From: Mucilaginibacter gracilis
Lineage (GTDB): Bacteria; Bacteroidota; Bacteroidia; Sphingobacteriales; Sphingobacteriaceae
Assembly (NCBI RefSeq): GCF_003633615.1
Contig: NZ_RBKU01000001.1
Location: forward strand, 1,860,001 to 1,924,000
Direction: 5' to 3'
Length of the DNA stretch: 64,000 bases
Of this stretch, positions 26,628 through 35,926 are shown one piece after another. Both the position numbers and the translations under genes were made by a program. The first letter of the stretch is position 1. The number at the start of each line of letters is the position of its first letter. The notes below the pieces were generated by a model. That model was not told the origin of the DNA and did not search any database. It was given only the letters and a program-made list of their open reading frames with translations.

Positions 26628-27398
26628 ATGAAACACATTTGGTTACTTTTCTTAACGGCACTAATAGGCGGCAGCGGGCTATGCCAGGAATTGCCCAAGG
26701 ATGCGCAACCCGCATTTCAGGCCGGAGAGCATTTGCATTATAAATTGAAGTATGGTTTTATTACCGCCGCCGAGGCAGACTTACAAGTATCAAGCAGTGA
26801 CATCAAATTTAACGACCGCCCTGCCTACCATATTATTGCAGATGGTAAAACTACCGGTACGTTTGATTTTTTTTACAAGGTGCGCAACCGTTACGAATCG
26901 TATATAGATTGTAACAGTTTAATGCCCTATCGCTACAAAGAAAACCGGCGGGAGGGCAAATACAGGCACAACGACGATATTAAGTTTGACCACGATAGCG
27001 GCAAAATAACAGCAAACAAAGGTGTGTTCCCGTTTAAGGGTAAGGTGTTTGATTTTCCGTCGGCTTATTTTTATGCGCGCTGTTTGGATATGTCTAAAAT
27101 AAAGGTTGGCGAGAAACTGGTGTTTCATTATTTTTTGGAAGATAAGATACAATCGCTAACGATAACCTACGTGGGTAAAGAAACTGTTGAATGCTCGTTA
27201 GGTAAATTTAACTGCCTTAAATTTAACCCCGAAATTATACCCGGCAATATTTTTAGGAAAGACAGTAAGTTTTACCTTTGGATAACGGATGACAAGAACC
27301 GGATACCTGTAAAGGCCCAGGTTGAAGTTATTGTTGGGAGCCTTACGATGGATCTTACCGAAGCCAAAGGTTTAAAATACCCCTTAAATAATCAATAA
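26628..27398 (+). CDS. DUF3108 family secreted protein
   Basis: A 256-residue exported protein with a signal peptide (IWLLFLTALIGGSGLCQE). The mature domain begins FQAGEHLHYKLKYGFITAAEADLQV and ends with strands such as DSKFYLWITDDKNRIPVKAQ, typical of DUF3108, a beta-rich periplasmic family. Function is unknown. It lies 14 bases before a DUF3109 gene, with which it probably shares a transcript. Confidence 0.85.
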   Translation: MKHIWLLFLTALIGGSGLCQELPKDAQPAFQAGEHLHYKLKYGFITAAEADLQVSSSDIKFNDRPAYHIIADGKTTGTFDFFYKVRNRYESYIDCNSLMPYRYKENRREGKYRHNDDIKFDHDSGKITANKGVFPFKGKVFDFPSAYFYARCLDMSKIKVGEKLVFHYFLEDKIQSLTITYVGKETVECSLGKFNCLKFNPEIIPGNIFRKDSKFYLWITDDKNRIPVKAQVEVIVGSLTMDLTEAKGLKYPLNNQ

Positions 27399-27412
27399 TA
27401 AAAAAGCGATAG

Positions 27413-27985
27413 ATGATTGAAGTTCAAAGTACGCTGGTACACGAAGATGTGGTGAGAGAGAATTTTGTGTGTAACCTTAATAAATGCAAAGGGGCGTGCT
27501 GCCTTGAAGGTGATAGCGGCGCGCCGCTTGAAGCTGCCGAACTTGATATTTTAAACGAGATATACCCCAAAGTGAAACCTTACATGACCGCCAAGGGTAT
27601 TGAGACAATTGAAAAGGTTGGTACCTACGTGGTTGATTTTGAAGGCGATTATACTACGCCCTGTGTTGATGTAAATAAGGAGTGCGCCTATGTAATATGG
27701 GAAAACGGTATTACTAAATGCGCCATTGAAAAAGCATGGGAAGAGGGCGCTGTTGATTGGCAAAAACCAATATCGTGCCATTTGTACCCTATCCGTATAA
27801 CGGCTTACCCGGAATTTGATGTTTTAAATTACGACCGGTGGAGCATTTGCAGCCCTGCATGCTCTTTTGGCGATGAGTTGAAAGTTAGAGTACACGAGTT
27901 TTTAAAAGGCCCGCTGATTAGGAAATATGGCGAGGAGTGGTACGCCGAACTGGAAAACCAGATAGCGAGCCCACCTGCCCCCTGA
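27413..27985 (+). CDS. DUF3109 family cysteine-rich protein
   Basis: A 190-residue cytoplasmic protein with the family signature CNLNKCKGACCLEGDSGAP near residues 21-40 and further cysteines (TPCVD, ECAYV, KCAIE, ISCHLYP, SICSPACSFG), eleven or so in all, suggesting a metal or iron-sulfur site. The last residues (ASPPAP) and the TGA stop are supplied by a family C repeat, so the tail may have been remodelled. Function is unknown. Confidence 0.85.
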   Translation: MIEVQSTLVHEDVVRENFVCNLNKCKGACCLEGDSGAPLEAAELDILNEIYPKVKPYMTAKGIETIEKVGTYVVDFEGDYTTPCVDVNKECAYVIWENGITKCAIEKAWEEGAVDWQKPISCHLYPIRITAYPEFDVLNYDRWSICSPACSFGDELKVRVHEFLKGPLIRKYGEEWYAELENQIASPPAP

Positions 27986-27999
27986 AGGCGACGCGGGGC
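27970..27999. repeat. CCCCCTGAAGG repeat (family C, copy 2)
   Basis: CCCACCTGCCCCCTGAAGGC followed by GACGCGGGG gives an imperfect palindrome related to the copies at 19127 and 48287. It provides the stop codon of the DUF3109 gene. Confidence 0.5.
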
Positions 28000-28106
28000 G
28001 ATTAAACTATCGGCAAAATAAGCAACAATAATAGCGCAAGTTTTTCGTGCAGCAGTAATTTATTGATATTATTGTGTACGGTTTTACTTTAAATCGGAAA
28101 AATATA

Positions 28107-28973
28107 TTGAAAGGAATTATACTTGCCGGGGGATCGGGAACTAGGTTGCACCCCTTAACGTTAGCAGTAAGTAAACAGTTGATGCCGGTTTACGATAAAC
28201 CGATGATTTACTACCCGCTATCGGTTTTGATGCTTGCCGGGATAAGCGAAATACTTATCATTTCTACTCCGCACGATTTACCTCATTTTGAAAAACTGTT
28301 GGGTGATGGTTCGCGTTTGGGTTGTACTTTTAAGTATGCCGTACAAGCCGAACCTAACGGGCTCGCCCAGGCTTTTGTTATTGGAGCCGATTTTATTGGC
28401 AACGACAAAGTGGCACTGATATTAGGCGATAACATTTTTTATGGCGACGGCCTTTCGCACCTGTTGCAGGTTAGCAATAACCCCGAGGGCGGGATGGTGT
28501 TTGCCTACCAGGTATCGGACCCGGAACGTTACGGCGTGGTTGAGTTTGATAAAGATAACAAGGCAATATCTATTGAAGAAAAGCCGTTGGAACCAAAATC
28601 GGACTATGCGGTGCCGGGATTATATTTTTATGATAACTCGGTCGTTGAAATTGCCAAAAACATTAAACCTTCGCCGCGCGGCGAATATGAAATTACCGAC
28701 GTAAATAAAGTTTACCTGGAACAAGGAAAATTAAAGGTTGGTATTTTAAGCCGTGGCACGGCATGGCTTGATACAGGTACCTTTGCATCGTTAATGCAAG
28801 CCGGCCAGTTTGTGCAGGTAATTGAAGAACGCCAGGGTATGAAAATTGGCTGTATTGAGGAAGTTGCCTACCGAATGCACTTTATTGATGCTGCACAGTT
28901 AGAAAGCATTGCCGCACCTTTAGTAAAAAGTGGCTATGGCCAGTATTTGTTAAAGTTGTTGAAAAAGAAGTAG
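28107..28973 (+). CDS. rfbA: Glucose-1-phosphate thymidylyltransferase
   Basis: A 288-residue nucleotidyltransferase that makes dTDP-glucose, first step to dTDP-rhamnose and other deoxysugars. The opening [17 protein letters not shown] (phosphate-binding loop), [18 protein letters not shown] and [13 protein letters not shown] are diagnostic. The best start is a TTG codon at 28107, which gives the usual MKGIILAGG; the alternative GTG at 28074 adds eleven unsupported residues. rfbBCD are not nearby, but gmd follows, so the locus supplies nucleotide sugars for surface polysaccharide. Confidence 0.93.
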   Translation: MKGIILAGGSGTRLHPLTLAVSKQLMPVYDKPMIYYPLSVLMLAGISEILIISTPHDLPHFEKLLGDGSRLGCTFKYAVQAEPNGLAQAFVIGADFIGNDKVALILGDNIFYGDGLSHLLQVSNNPEGGMVFAYQVSDPERYGVVEFDKDNKAISIEEKPLEPKSDYAVPGLYFYDNSVVEIAKNIKPSPRGEYEITDVNKVYLEQGKLKVGILSRGTAWLDTGTFASLMQAGQFVQVIEERQGMKIGCIEEVAYRMHFIDAAQLESIAAPLVKSGYGQYLLKLLKKK

Positions 28974-28988
28974 TTTGATATAGTCGTT

Positions 28989-29045
28989 AGTCTTCAGTTT
29001 TAAGTCAAAAATAATAATCTAACTTTTGACTCGAGACTTAGTACT
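28989..29045. repeat. Imperfect hairpin between rfbA and gmd
   Basis: Arms AGTCTTCAGTTTTAAGTCAAAA and, on the other strand, AGTACTAAGTCTCGAGTCAAAA flank a short AT-rich loop. It may be a degenerate member of the interspersed AG-rich repeats or a weak terminator of rfbA. Confidence 0.45.
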
Positions 29046-29104
29046 ATTAACCAAATGGGGCTTATCCTTGTAAGTTCTGTTCCTTTGTTGATAACCGGCT
29101 ATTT

Positions 29105-29124
29105 AATTCCCCGTAAGGGGAATT
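29105..29124 (+). promoter_or_regulatory. Stable 8-bp hairpin with GTAA loop upstream of gmd
   Basis: AATTCCCC and GGGGAATT form a perfect stem with a four-base GTAA loop, ending 20 bases before the gmd start codon. It would lie in the leader of a message starting after rfbA and could slow translation or end an upstream transcript; its role is inferred only from position. Confidence 0.4.
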
Positions 29125-29144
29125 TTGATATTAAAATCTGTTAT

Positions 29145-30281
29145 ATGAAAGTAGCATTAATTACAGGCATCACCGGGCAGGATGGCGCGTATTTAGCCGA
29201 GTTTTTATTAAATAAAGGTTACGAGGTGCATGGGGTAAAACGCCGGTCGTCGTTATTAAACACGGATAGGATAGACCATTTGTATCATGACCAGCATGAC
29301 TCGGGTTTGAAATTTAAACTGCATTACGGCGATCTCACAGATTCAACAAACCTTATTCGTTTAATACAGGAGGTACAGCCCCACGAGATTTATAACCTTG
29401 CGGCCATGAGCCACGTTAAGGTAAGCTTTGATACTCCCGAATACACCGCTAATGCCGATGGTATTGGCGTGTTGCGCATATTAGAGGCTGTACGTTTATT
29501 GGGCCTCACACAAAAAACCAGGATATACCAGGCATCAACCTCCGAGTTGTATGGTTTGGTACAGGCTGTTCCGCAAAGCGAAACTACGCCGTTTTATCCG
29601 CGGTCGCCTTATGCGGTGGCTAAGCTTTACGGGTATTGGATTACCGTTAACTACCGCGAAGCCTACAATATGTATGCCTGTAACGGCATATTATTTAACC
29701 ACGAAAGCCCCATACGCGGCGAAACGTTTGTAACCCGCAAGATTACGCGGGCTACCTCAAAAATTATATATGGCTTGCAGGATTGCCTTTACCTGGGTAA
29801 TTTATCGGCCCGGCGCGATTGGGGCCACGCTAAAGACTATGTGGAAGCCATGTGGCTGATGCTGCAACAAGATAAACCCGAAGATTTTGTAATAGCCACT
29901 GGTGTTACCACCACCGTGCGCGAATTTGTGCGCATGTGCTTTTTACAGGTGGGTATTGAAATAGAGTTTAGCGGCAAGGATGCCAATGAAAAAGGCGTCG
30001 TAATTGATATTGATGAAGAAAAACTGCTCTCGATGGGTTTAAAGCCCGATACTTTGCGTTTTGGCCAAACCCTGGTGCGGGTTGATGAGCAATACTTTAG
30101 GCCAACCGAGGTTGACTTGCTGATTGGCGACCCAACCAAAGCTAACCAAAAACTGGGCTGGATGCCTAAATATAATTTAGAGGCCCTTGTTGAAGATATG
30201 ATGACTACCGACATGCACCTGGTGAAAAAAGATGCCTACTTAAAAGCCGGTGGCTATAAACCGCATAATTATTTTGAATAA
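29145..30281 (+). CDS. gmd: GDP-mannose 4,6-dehydratase
   Basis: A 378-residue short-chain dehydrogenase making GDP-4-keto-6-deoxymannose, precursor of GDP-fucose and related sugars. Start is ATG 29145 ([17 protein letters not shown]), although an open frame reaches further upstream. Visible are the NAD(P) loop [22 protein letters not shown], catalytic YAVAKLYG (YxxxK) and [17 protein letters not shown]. Length is typical. GDP-fucose synthase (wcaG) is not in the window, so the second step is encoded elsewhere. Confidence 0.95.
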   Translation: MKVALITGITGQDGAYLAEFLLNKGYEVHGVKRRSSLLNTDRIDHLYHDQHDSGLKFKLHYGDLTDSTNLIRLIQEVQPHEIYNLAAMSHVKVSFDTPEYTANADGIGVLRILEAVRLLGLTQKTRIYQASTSELYGLVQAVPQSETTPFYPRSPYAVAKLYGYWITVNYREAYNMYACNGILFNHESPIRGETFVTRKITRATSKIIYGLQDCLYLGNLSARRDWGHAKDYVEAMWLMLQQDKPEDFVIATGVTTTVREFVRMCFLQVGIEIEFSGKDANEKGVVIDIDEEKLLSMGLKPDTLRFGQTLVRVDEQYFRPTEVDLLIGDPTKANQKLGWMPKYNLEALVEDMMTTDMHLVKKDAYLKAGGYKPHNYFE

Positions 30282-30307
30282 TACACCCATGATACCGATG
30301 TAAGAAA

Positions 30308-30412
30308 TTTGTCTTTGCGAGGAACGAAGCAACCGCAAGGCAGCATATTATTAGCCGGGTATTGCCACTTTGCTGCCGTGCGGTTGCCACGCTATCGCTC
30401 GCAATGACAAAG
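30308..30412. repeat. REP-like palindromic repeat (family A, copy 3)
   Basis: Left arm TTTGTCTTTGCGAGGAACGA and onward to CAACCGCAAGGCAGCA; right arm reads TTTGTCATTGCGAGCGATAG and CAACCGCACGGCAGCA on the other strand. It fills the gap between gmd and the thiamine pyrophosphokinase-like gene. Confidence 0.75.
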
Positions 30413-30472
30413 TTTTTTAATGGAGGTGCCCCAAAATACCCACGTACTAATTATTTAAGGTATGCGTATTTA

Positions 30473-30505
30473 TCTCAAATCTAACGTCTCAATACTCAAA
30501 TCTAA
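30473..30505. repeat. Short direct repeat CTCAAATCTAA
   Basis: CTCAAATCTAA occurs twice, separated by about 11 bases (ACTCAAATCTAAA and TCTCAAATCTAAC), just before the start codon at 30509. Two copies are too few for a CRISPR; they may be slippage products or a regulator site. Confidence 0.4.
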
Positions 30506-30508
30506 AGC

Positions 30509-31081
30509 ATGTCATCCCACCACATTATTCGCGAAAAGCAGGAACCGGCCTTGTTGGTTTTAGGGCTGGATAATTTTGCCGACGATTTACTGGGGCAGCT
30601 ATTGGAGTGGAGCCCTACGCTGATGGTTACGGCGGATACTGCCGAACAGTTAAACGCATTTGGTATTAAGTTTGACGTTTTGATTGGCGACGATGGTGAG
30701 GGTAATTTACAGTCGGATATTAAATACATATCCCGCGGAAGCGGTACAATTGCCCAGGCAGCCTTAAACTATTTAACCGCGAATAACTACCCGGCGGTGA
30801 ATATAATAACTGATGAACTGCTATTGAGCGACTATTTACCCTTTGCCGGTGGTATTAATATTGTGATATTCAATCAAAATAAAAAAATCTATCCGGTTTT
30901 AAATGGCTTTACCAAATGGAAGCCAGCCGGTGATGTGATCGAGATAATGAGTGAAGCCGATGGTTTAACATTTACCGGGCTCGCATTAACGGGTAATAAC
31001 CTTTATAAAACCACGCACGATGGTTTTTTTACCCTCCGGTTTAACACCCCAAGTGTTTTTATTGCCGAAAGCATCGCATAA
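30509..31081 (+). CDS. Thiamine pyrophosphokinase-like protein
   Basis: A 190-residue protein in which LMVTADTAEQLNAFGIKFDVLIGDDGEG resembles the thiamine pyrophosphokinase motif that normally reads DGAxN...PDLIIGDFDS. The C-terminal half (LTFTGLALTGNNLYKTTHDGFFTLRF) resembles the second, beta-sandwich domain. The key GDFDS is GDDGEG here, so the active site may have drifted. Kinase activity for thiamine diphosphate synthesis is possible but unproved. It is a single gene with a peptidase downstream. Confidence 0.55.
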   Translation: MSSHHIIREKQEPALLVLGLDNFADDLLGQLLEWSPTLMVTADTAEQLNAFGIKFDVLIGDDGEGNLQSDIKYISRGSGTIAQAALNYLTANNYPAVNIITDELLLSDYLPFAGGINIVIFNQNKKIYPVLNGFTKWKPAGDVIEIMSEADGLTFTGLALTGNNLYKTTHDGFFTLRFNTPSVFIAESIA

Positions 31082-31145
31082 AATCGTTCCGTGCTTTGTG
31101 GTATAGCGGTGTTTCATTAATTTCATAGCCTGAATACATAATCTT

Positions 31146-32978
31146 ATGAAAACGCTCAATTTTGTTTTGCTTTTGTTGTTTGTTGCTACCATGGGGTTTG
31201 CACAAAATCCTATTTTTTACTCCATTTCGTTCCCTAACGCTGCACACCATGAGGCAGAAGTGGTAATTAACCTTACCGATGCTCCGGGTACAACAATAAA
31301 AATGCGCATGAGCCGCTCGTCGGCAGGCCGGTATGCCACACACGAGTTTGGCAAAAACATTTATAATTTAAAGGCAGTTAACCCCGATGGTTCGGCATTG
31401 CTTATTAAACAGGCCGAAGGCGATTTGTACGAAATACAAAGCCATGGATCTACTGTAAAAATAAGTTACACCTTATTTGCCAACTATGTTGATGGCACCT
31501 ATAGCGGTATTGACGAAAGCCACGCTCACTTAAACATGCCGGCCACTTTTTTGTGGATACTGGGCCAGGAAAAGCGCGACCTGATGGTGCAATTTAACGA
31601 CCTTGAAAAATATGGTTGGAAAGTTGCCACGCAGCTTAAACATTACCAGGCCAATGCCTATACAGCGCCCGATATGCAATATTTAATGGATAGCCCAACA
31701 GAGCTATCGGCATATAAGGAAGTGAGCTGGAAGGTAACCAATACCGATAAAAAGGAAGAAACCATACGCCTTGCCACACACTCGGTGGATGCGCAGCCGG
31801 TTATTGATAATTTTGCTACAATGTTGCAAAAAGTAGTGCTTGAAGAAAAAGCCGTTTATGGCGAATTGCCAAGCTACGATTATGGTGAGTATGTTTTTTT
31901 ACAGGACGTATACCCAACAGATGCTGGCGACGGGATGGAGCACCGCAACTCAACCTGTATTGTAGAAACTGCCGATAAGGTTGAGGGCAACGAAGTGTAT
32001 ATGCTAAGTACATTTGCACACGAGTATTTTCATAGCTGGAACGTTAAGCGCATCAGACCAAAATCGTTAGAGCCTTTTAATTTTGAACATGCCAATATTA
32101 GCGGCGAGCTTTGGTTTGCCGAAGGTTTTACACAATATTATGGCGAAATGCTGTTGGTAAGGGCCGGTTTTCACACCGCCGATGAATATGCTAAAACCAT
32201 GAGCGGTTTAATAAACAGTGTTTTAAATACGCCCGGGGCAGCCAAATATTCGCCTATACAAAGCAGCAATTATGCCGTTTTTGCCGATGCAGGTGTATCA
32301 ATAGACCCTACAAACAAGGCCAATATGTACACCAGTTATTATTACTACGGTGGTGCCACTGCTTTAGCTTTGGATTTGCGTTTACGCAGCGAGTTTAATT
32401 TAACGCTTGATGATTATATGCGCCAGGTTTGGTTGGATTATGGTAAGCCCTATATACCTTATACCATTGCCGATCTGGAAAAATCGTTAGCTAAGGTTAC
32501 TAATAACAAGGTTTTTGCTACCGCCTTTTTTAAGAATTTTATTTATGGTGTAGAGAAAAATAATTACGAAGTGCTATTGGCTAAAGCCGGATATGTTTTG
32601 CGCAAGGCTAATCCCGGCAAGGCATGGATGGGGCAAATAACAGCCAAACTTAACAACGGTAACGTATTAATTAACGGCAATAGCATTATTGGCACTCCTA
32701 TTTATAATGCGGGGCTGGATGCAGGCGATATTTTGAAAAAAATTGCAGGCAAGCCTGTTGACGGCTCGGTGCCCCTGGCAACTTACCTGGCCGATAAAAA
32801 ACCGGGCGATGTGATAACTATAGATTATCAAAACCGTACCGGAGCCCACCAGGCGCAGGTTACCCTTGCCGAAAGCCCGTTATTTGAAGTGGTAACGGCA
32901 GAAAGTGCAGGCCAAACCCTGACTAAGGAACAGCAGGATTTTCGCGCGAAATGGTTATCATCAAAAGTAAAACAATAG
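31146..32978 (+). CDS. M61 family metallopeptidase (glycyl aminopeptidase type) with PDZ domain
   Basis: A 610-residue exported zinc peptidase. A signal peptide (LNFVLLLLFVATMGFAQ) precedes the N-terminal beta domain (about 20-190), the catalytic domain with zinc motif HEYFH (His292, Glu293, His296) and third ligand in ELWFAEGFTQYYGEML, and a C-terminal PDZ-like region (about 515-590) with GTPIYNAGLDAGDILKKI. The start is the ATG after a short leader. It is followed by an M28 peptidase four bases later, so the two peptidases are cotranscribed and probably act together on periplasmic peptides. Confidence 0.92.
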   Translation: MKTLNFVLLLLFVATMGFAQNPIFYSISFPNAAHHEAEVVINLTDAPGTTIKMRMSRSSAGRYATHEFGKNIYNLKAVNPDGSALLIKQAEGDLYEIQSHGSTVKISYTLFANYVDGTYSGIDESHAHLNMPATFLWILGQEKRDLMVQFNDLEKYGWKVATQLKHYQANAYTAPDMQYLMDSPTELSAYKEVSWKVTNTDKKEETIRLATHSVDAQPVIDNFATMLQKVVLEEKAVYGELPSYDYGEYVFLQDVYPTDAGDGMEHRNSTCIVETADKVEGNEVYMLSTFAHEYFHSWNVKRIRPKSLEPFNFEHANISGELWFAEGFTQYYGEMLLVRAGFHTADEYAKTMSGLINSVLNTPGAAKYSPIQSSNYAVFADAGVSIDPTNKANMYTSYYYYGGATALALDLRLRSEFNLTLDDYMRQVWLDYGKPYIPYTIADLEKSLAKVTNNKVFATAFFKNFIYGVEKNNYEVLLAKAGYVLRKANPGKAWMGQITAKLNNGNVLINGNSIIGTPIYNAGLDAGDILKKIAGKPVDGSVPLATYLADKKPGDVITIDYQNRTGAHQAQVTLAESPLFEVVTAESAGQTLTKEQQDFRAKWLSSKVKQ

Positions 32979-32981
32979 GTT

Positions 32982-34274
32982 ATGATAAAGTATATAACCG
33001 CTTTGTTGCTACTACTTTTTGTTAAGCAAATAAACGCTCAGGATGTAAATAGAGCCATCAAAAACAAGGATGTTGAGCGCATTATTAAAGCGCTTTCGGC
33101 TGATGATATGCAGGGGCGGGCCACCTTTACACCCGGAATTGAGAAAGCGGCACGCTTTATTGAAAACGAATATAAAAAGGCGGGCCTTGTGCCTTTAACG
33201 GGTAATGCAAACTTTAGGCAAAACTTTACCATGACGCGAACTACGCCGTTAAAAACCGCGGTTAGTATTAATGGTAAGGCTATACCTGCCGATAGTGCCT
33301 TCACTATAGCTGGGGCGCCTGTATTGAACTGGAGCAATAATGCCGACGTGCAGGTGGTTAAGATTGAAAAAAACTTTCAGCAAGAATACCGGGCCTATAT
33401 TAAAACGGGTAAAAAAATATTGGCTTTGGTTGATCCTAAATTTGCAGATATATTTAAACGGGCGTTTGACCGTAATAAAAAAGGCAGCCTTACCGAGCAA
33501 TCTAACCCGGAGCAGGCAGTTGTATTTGTTTTGGGCTCGTTTAACGATGTAAAAACCTTTGCGGTAGCATATACCGGCAAGGCAGAGCAGTTGCCTTTGT
33601 TTAATATTGTGGGGATGTTGCCGGGCAAAGCAAAAAAAGACGAGAGCGTTATATTTGGGGGCCACTACGACCACCTGGGTATTTTACCACCTATGCAGGG
33701 TGATAGTATTGCTAACGGTGCCGATGATGATGCATCGGGCACAACGGCGGTAATTGCACTTGCAAAATATTACCACAAGCTTAAAAATAACCAACGTACT
33801 TTAATTTTTGTAGCCTTTACAGCCGAGGAAATTGGCGAATTTGGTTCGGCATATTTTGCAAAACAGGTTGATGCCGATAAGGTGGTGGCCATGTTTAACA
33901 TCGAGATGATTGGCAAGGCATCTAAATTTGGTGTTAATTCGGCTTTTATTACGGGATATGAACGATCGGACTTTGGGGAAATATTGCAGCGCAACCTTAA
34001 AGGGACCGAATTTAAATTTTATCCGGACCCATACCCCAAACAAAACCTGTTTTACCGTAGCGATAACGCGTCGCTGGCACGTGTTGGCGTACCGGCACAT
34101 ACCATATCAACCGACCAGATTGACATTGACAAATTGTACCACACTGTTGGCGATGAGTTTAAAACGCTGGATGTTGCCAACATTACTGCTACCATCCGCG
34201 CTATTGCTTTAAGCTCGCGCAGTATTGTTGAGGGTAAAGATACACCTAAGCGGGTAGGGAAGCTGGAGCAGTAA
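32982..34274 (+). CDS. M28 family zinc aminopeptidase
   Basis: A 430-residue exported peptidase. After the signal peptide (ITALLLLLFVKQINAQ), a protease-associated-like segment is followed by the catalytic domain with the two-zinc ligands visible in GGHYDHLGI, GADDDASGTTAV, FTAEEIGEFGS and PAHTISTDQ. Such enzymes release N-terminal amino acids. It lies four bases after the M61 gene. The C-terminal extension after residue 415 is short and basic. Confidence 0.93.
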   Translation: MIKYITALLLLLFVKQINAQDVNRAIKNKDVERIIKALSADDMQGRATFTPGIEKAARFIENEYKKAGLVPLTGNANFRQNFTMTRTTPLKTAVSINGKAIPADSAFTIAGAPVLNWSNNADVQVVKIEKNFQQEYRAYIKTGKKILALVDPKFADIFKRAFDRNKKGSLTEQSNPEQAVVFVLGSFNDVKTFAVAYTGKAEQLPLFNIVGMLPGKAKKDESVIFGGHYDHLGILPPMQGDSIANGADDDASGTTAVIALAKYYHKLKNNQRTLIFVAFTAEEIGEFGSAYFAKQVDADKVVAMFNIEMIGKASKFGVNSAFITGYERSDFGEILQRNLKGTEFKFYPDPYPKQNLFYRSDNASLARVGVPAHTISTDQIDIDKLYHTVGDEFKTLDVANITATIRAIALSSRSIVEGKDTPKRVGKLEQ

Positions 34275-34278
34275 GGGA

Positions 34279-34327
34279 GAGAGTCAAGAGGGGAATAGAA
34301 TCAAGAAGTTAGAATCAGGAACCAGGA
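34279..34327. repeat. AG-rich interspersed repeat, half copy (family B)
   Basis: GAGTCAAGAGG, GAATCAAGAAG and AATCAGGAACCAGGAA units match the arms of the family B elements, just before the start codon at 34329. Only one arm is present. Confidence 0.5.
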
Positions 34328-34328
34328 A

Positions 34329-35000
34329 ATGAAAAGGTTGATTTTGGTTTGTTTTTGGTTTTTTGTTTCACATTCTGCATTTGGTCAGGTTAATAAGATT
34401 GACACTGGAGGTGATACTGGCTATAACTATTCAAGTGCCTTTCTTGATGGTAAGACGTTAATATTAAAAAGTTTAAAAAAAGCGATATATAAAACTTATT
34501 ACCGTTTTTGGAGAACCGGCCAAATAATTGAAATTTGGTCGGAAGATAATATTGGCTATTGCGGTGCCATAACCAATTATATATACAAATATGGCAGGGG
34601 GCACGGCGGAAGAATAATCTTCAGGAAAATAGAAATCGACAGTTCTGACGCAGCTAAAGTTATCAGCCAATTTGTTAACAAGTCTATCAATGAAATTCCA
34701 TCGCAAGATAAACTGCCCGGTTGGACAAAAGGCATGGATGGCGAGACTATTACAATTGAATATTCAACGCCCGATACGTATTCAGCAAAGAGTTATTGGG
34801 AGCCCGAAGAACAAAAAAGTTTAGAGGGAGTAGCAATTAACCAGTTCTATACTCAACTAAAATTCATTCTGGATCTACAAAAAAAGTATAAAACCTTTAA
34901 AAGTGAACTTCCTTTTGGCAAATATACCATAGGCATGGTTAATATGACCAAATATGGTAACCGGATGAGAGCAAAAGGCGGTACTTCCTTATTCAATTAA
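34329..35000 (+). CDS. Exported hypothetical protein
   Basis: A 223-residue protein with a signal peptide (LILVCFWFFVSHSAFGQ). The rest contains charged, aromatic-rich sequence (YYRFWRTGQIIEIWSED, YSAKSYWEPEEQKS) without a known motif. Its base composition is more AT-rich than its neighbours and a half repeat sits immediately upstream, suggesting an acquired single gene. I cannot name its function. Confidence 0.7.
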   Translation: MKRLILVCFWFFVSHSAFGQVNKIDTGGDTGYNYSSAFLDGKTLILKSLKKAIYKTYYRFWRTGQIIEIWSEDNIGYCGAITNYIYKYGRGHGGRIIFRKIEIDSSDAAKVISQFVNKSINEIPSQDKLPGWTKGMDGETITIEYSTPDTYSAKSYWEPEEQKSLEGVAINQFYTQLKFILDLQKKYKTFKSELPFGKYTIGMVNMTKYGNRMRAKGGTSLFN

Positions 35001-35039
35001 CTCCGCAAGTATCGGGTTCTTAATCGCTATAAAGGGCTG

Positions 35040-35047
35040 TAGTTTTG
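35040..35047 (+). promoter_or_regulatory. Candidate -7 box TAGTTTTG at the Ada-type gene
   Basis: An exact TAnnTTTG match 19 bases before the start codon at 35067, compatible with a short leader. No clear -33 was confirmed. Confidence 0.45.
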
Positions 35048-35066
35048 TTTATCAAATTCAAATAAA

Positions 35067-35915
35067 ATGGAAGCGCAAAACATAACGGACTATAGCCGCA
35101 TAGCCGAGGCGATAGATTATATTAGGGTTAATTTTAAACGGCAGCCTACGCTGGATGAGGTTGCCGGGAAGGTAAACGTCAGTGCTTTCCACTTTCAGCG
35201 CATGTTTAAGGATTGGGCGGGTGTTAGTCCGAAAAAGTTTTTACAGTATTTAAGCATTGAATATGCCAAGAGTATATTGAAGGACAAACAAGTTACCTTG
35301 TTTGATGCTGCCTTTGAAACCGGACTATCCGGCACCAGCCGCCTGCACGATCTGTTTATCAATATTGAGGGAATGACCCCGGGCGAATATAAAAACGGGG
35401 GCGAGCAACTTACCATTAACTACAGCTTTGCCGAAAGCTTGTTTGGTAAACTTATTGTTGCTTCAACGGCAAAAGGTATTTGTTACATGGCCTTTGCCGA
35501 TGATGAAGGTATGGCCTTTGCCGATTTGCAAGGGCTTTTCCCCAACGCAAAGTATCGACAGGTGGTTGATATGATACAGCAAAATGCCCTGTACATTTTT
35601 ACGCAAGACTGGAGCAAACTGAACCAAATCAGGCTGCATTTAAAAGGAACGCCTTTCCAACTCAAGGTTTGGGAAACGCTGCTTAAAATACCGATGGGCA
35701 ATTTAATCAGTTATGCAGGTGTGGCGTATAGTATTCAAAACCTGGGCGCATCAAGGGCGGTAGGTTCGGCAATTGGGGCTAACCCGGTGGCGTTTTTAAT
35801 TCCTTGCCATCGCATCATCAAATCAACTGGAGAATTTGGCCAATACCATTGGGGAAGCACCCGCAAAGCGGCCATAATTGGCTGGGAGGCGGCGCAGTTA
35901 AATCCTGAAAATTAA
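35067..35915 (+). CDS. Ada-type AraC regulator fused to O6-methylguanine-DNA methyltransferase
   Basis: A 282-residue two-domain protein. The N-terminal AraC helix-turn-helix pair (about 8-108, FHFQRMFKDWAGVSPKKFLQYL) is followed by a methyltransferase domain (about 120-275) with the active-site PCHR at Cys247 (IPCHRIIKSTGE). It lacks the N-terminal Zn-binding Ada domain that senses methylphosphotriesters; a decayed remnant of that domain sits just downstream. It repairs O6-methylguanine and may regulate its own repair set. Assignment is strong. Confidence 0.92.
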   Translation: MEAQNITDYSRIAEAIDYIRVNFKRQPTLDEVAGKVNVSAFHFQRMFKDWAGVSPKKFLQYLSIEYAKSILKDKQVTLFDAAFETGLSGTSRLHDLFINIEGMTPGEYKNGGEQLTINYSFAESLFGKLIVASTAKGICYMAFADDEGMAFADLQGLFPNAKYRQVVDMIQQNALYIFTQDWSKLNQIRLHLKGTPFQLKVWETLLKIPMGNLISYAGVAYSIQNLGASRAVGSAIGANPVAFLIPCHRIIKSTGEFGQYHWGSTRKAAIIGWEAAQLNPEN

Positions 35916-35926
35916 AAAAGGAAACG

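Noticed and set aside
28074..28106. GTG start for rfbA
   Set aside because: It adds eleven residues not seen in the family; TTG at 28107 gives the standard N-terminus.
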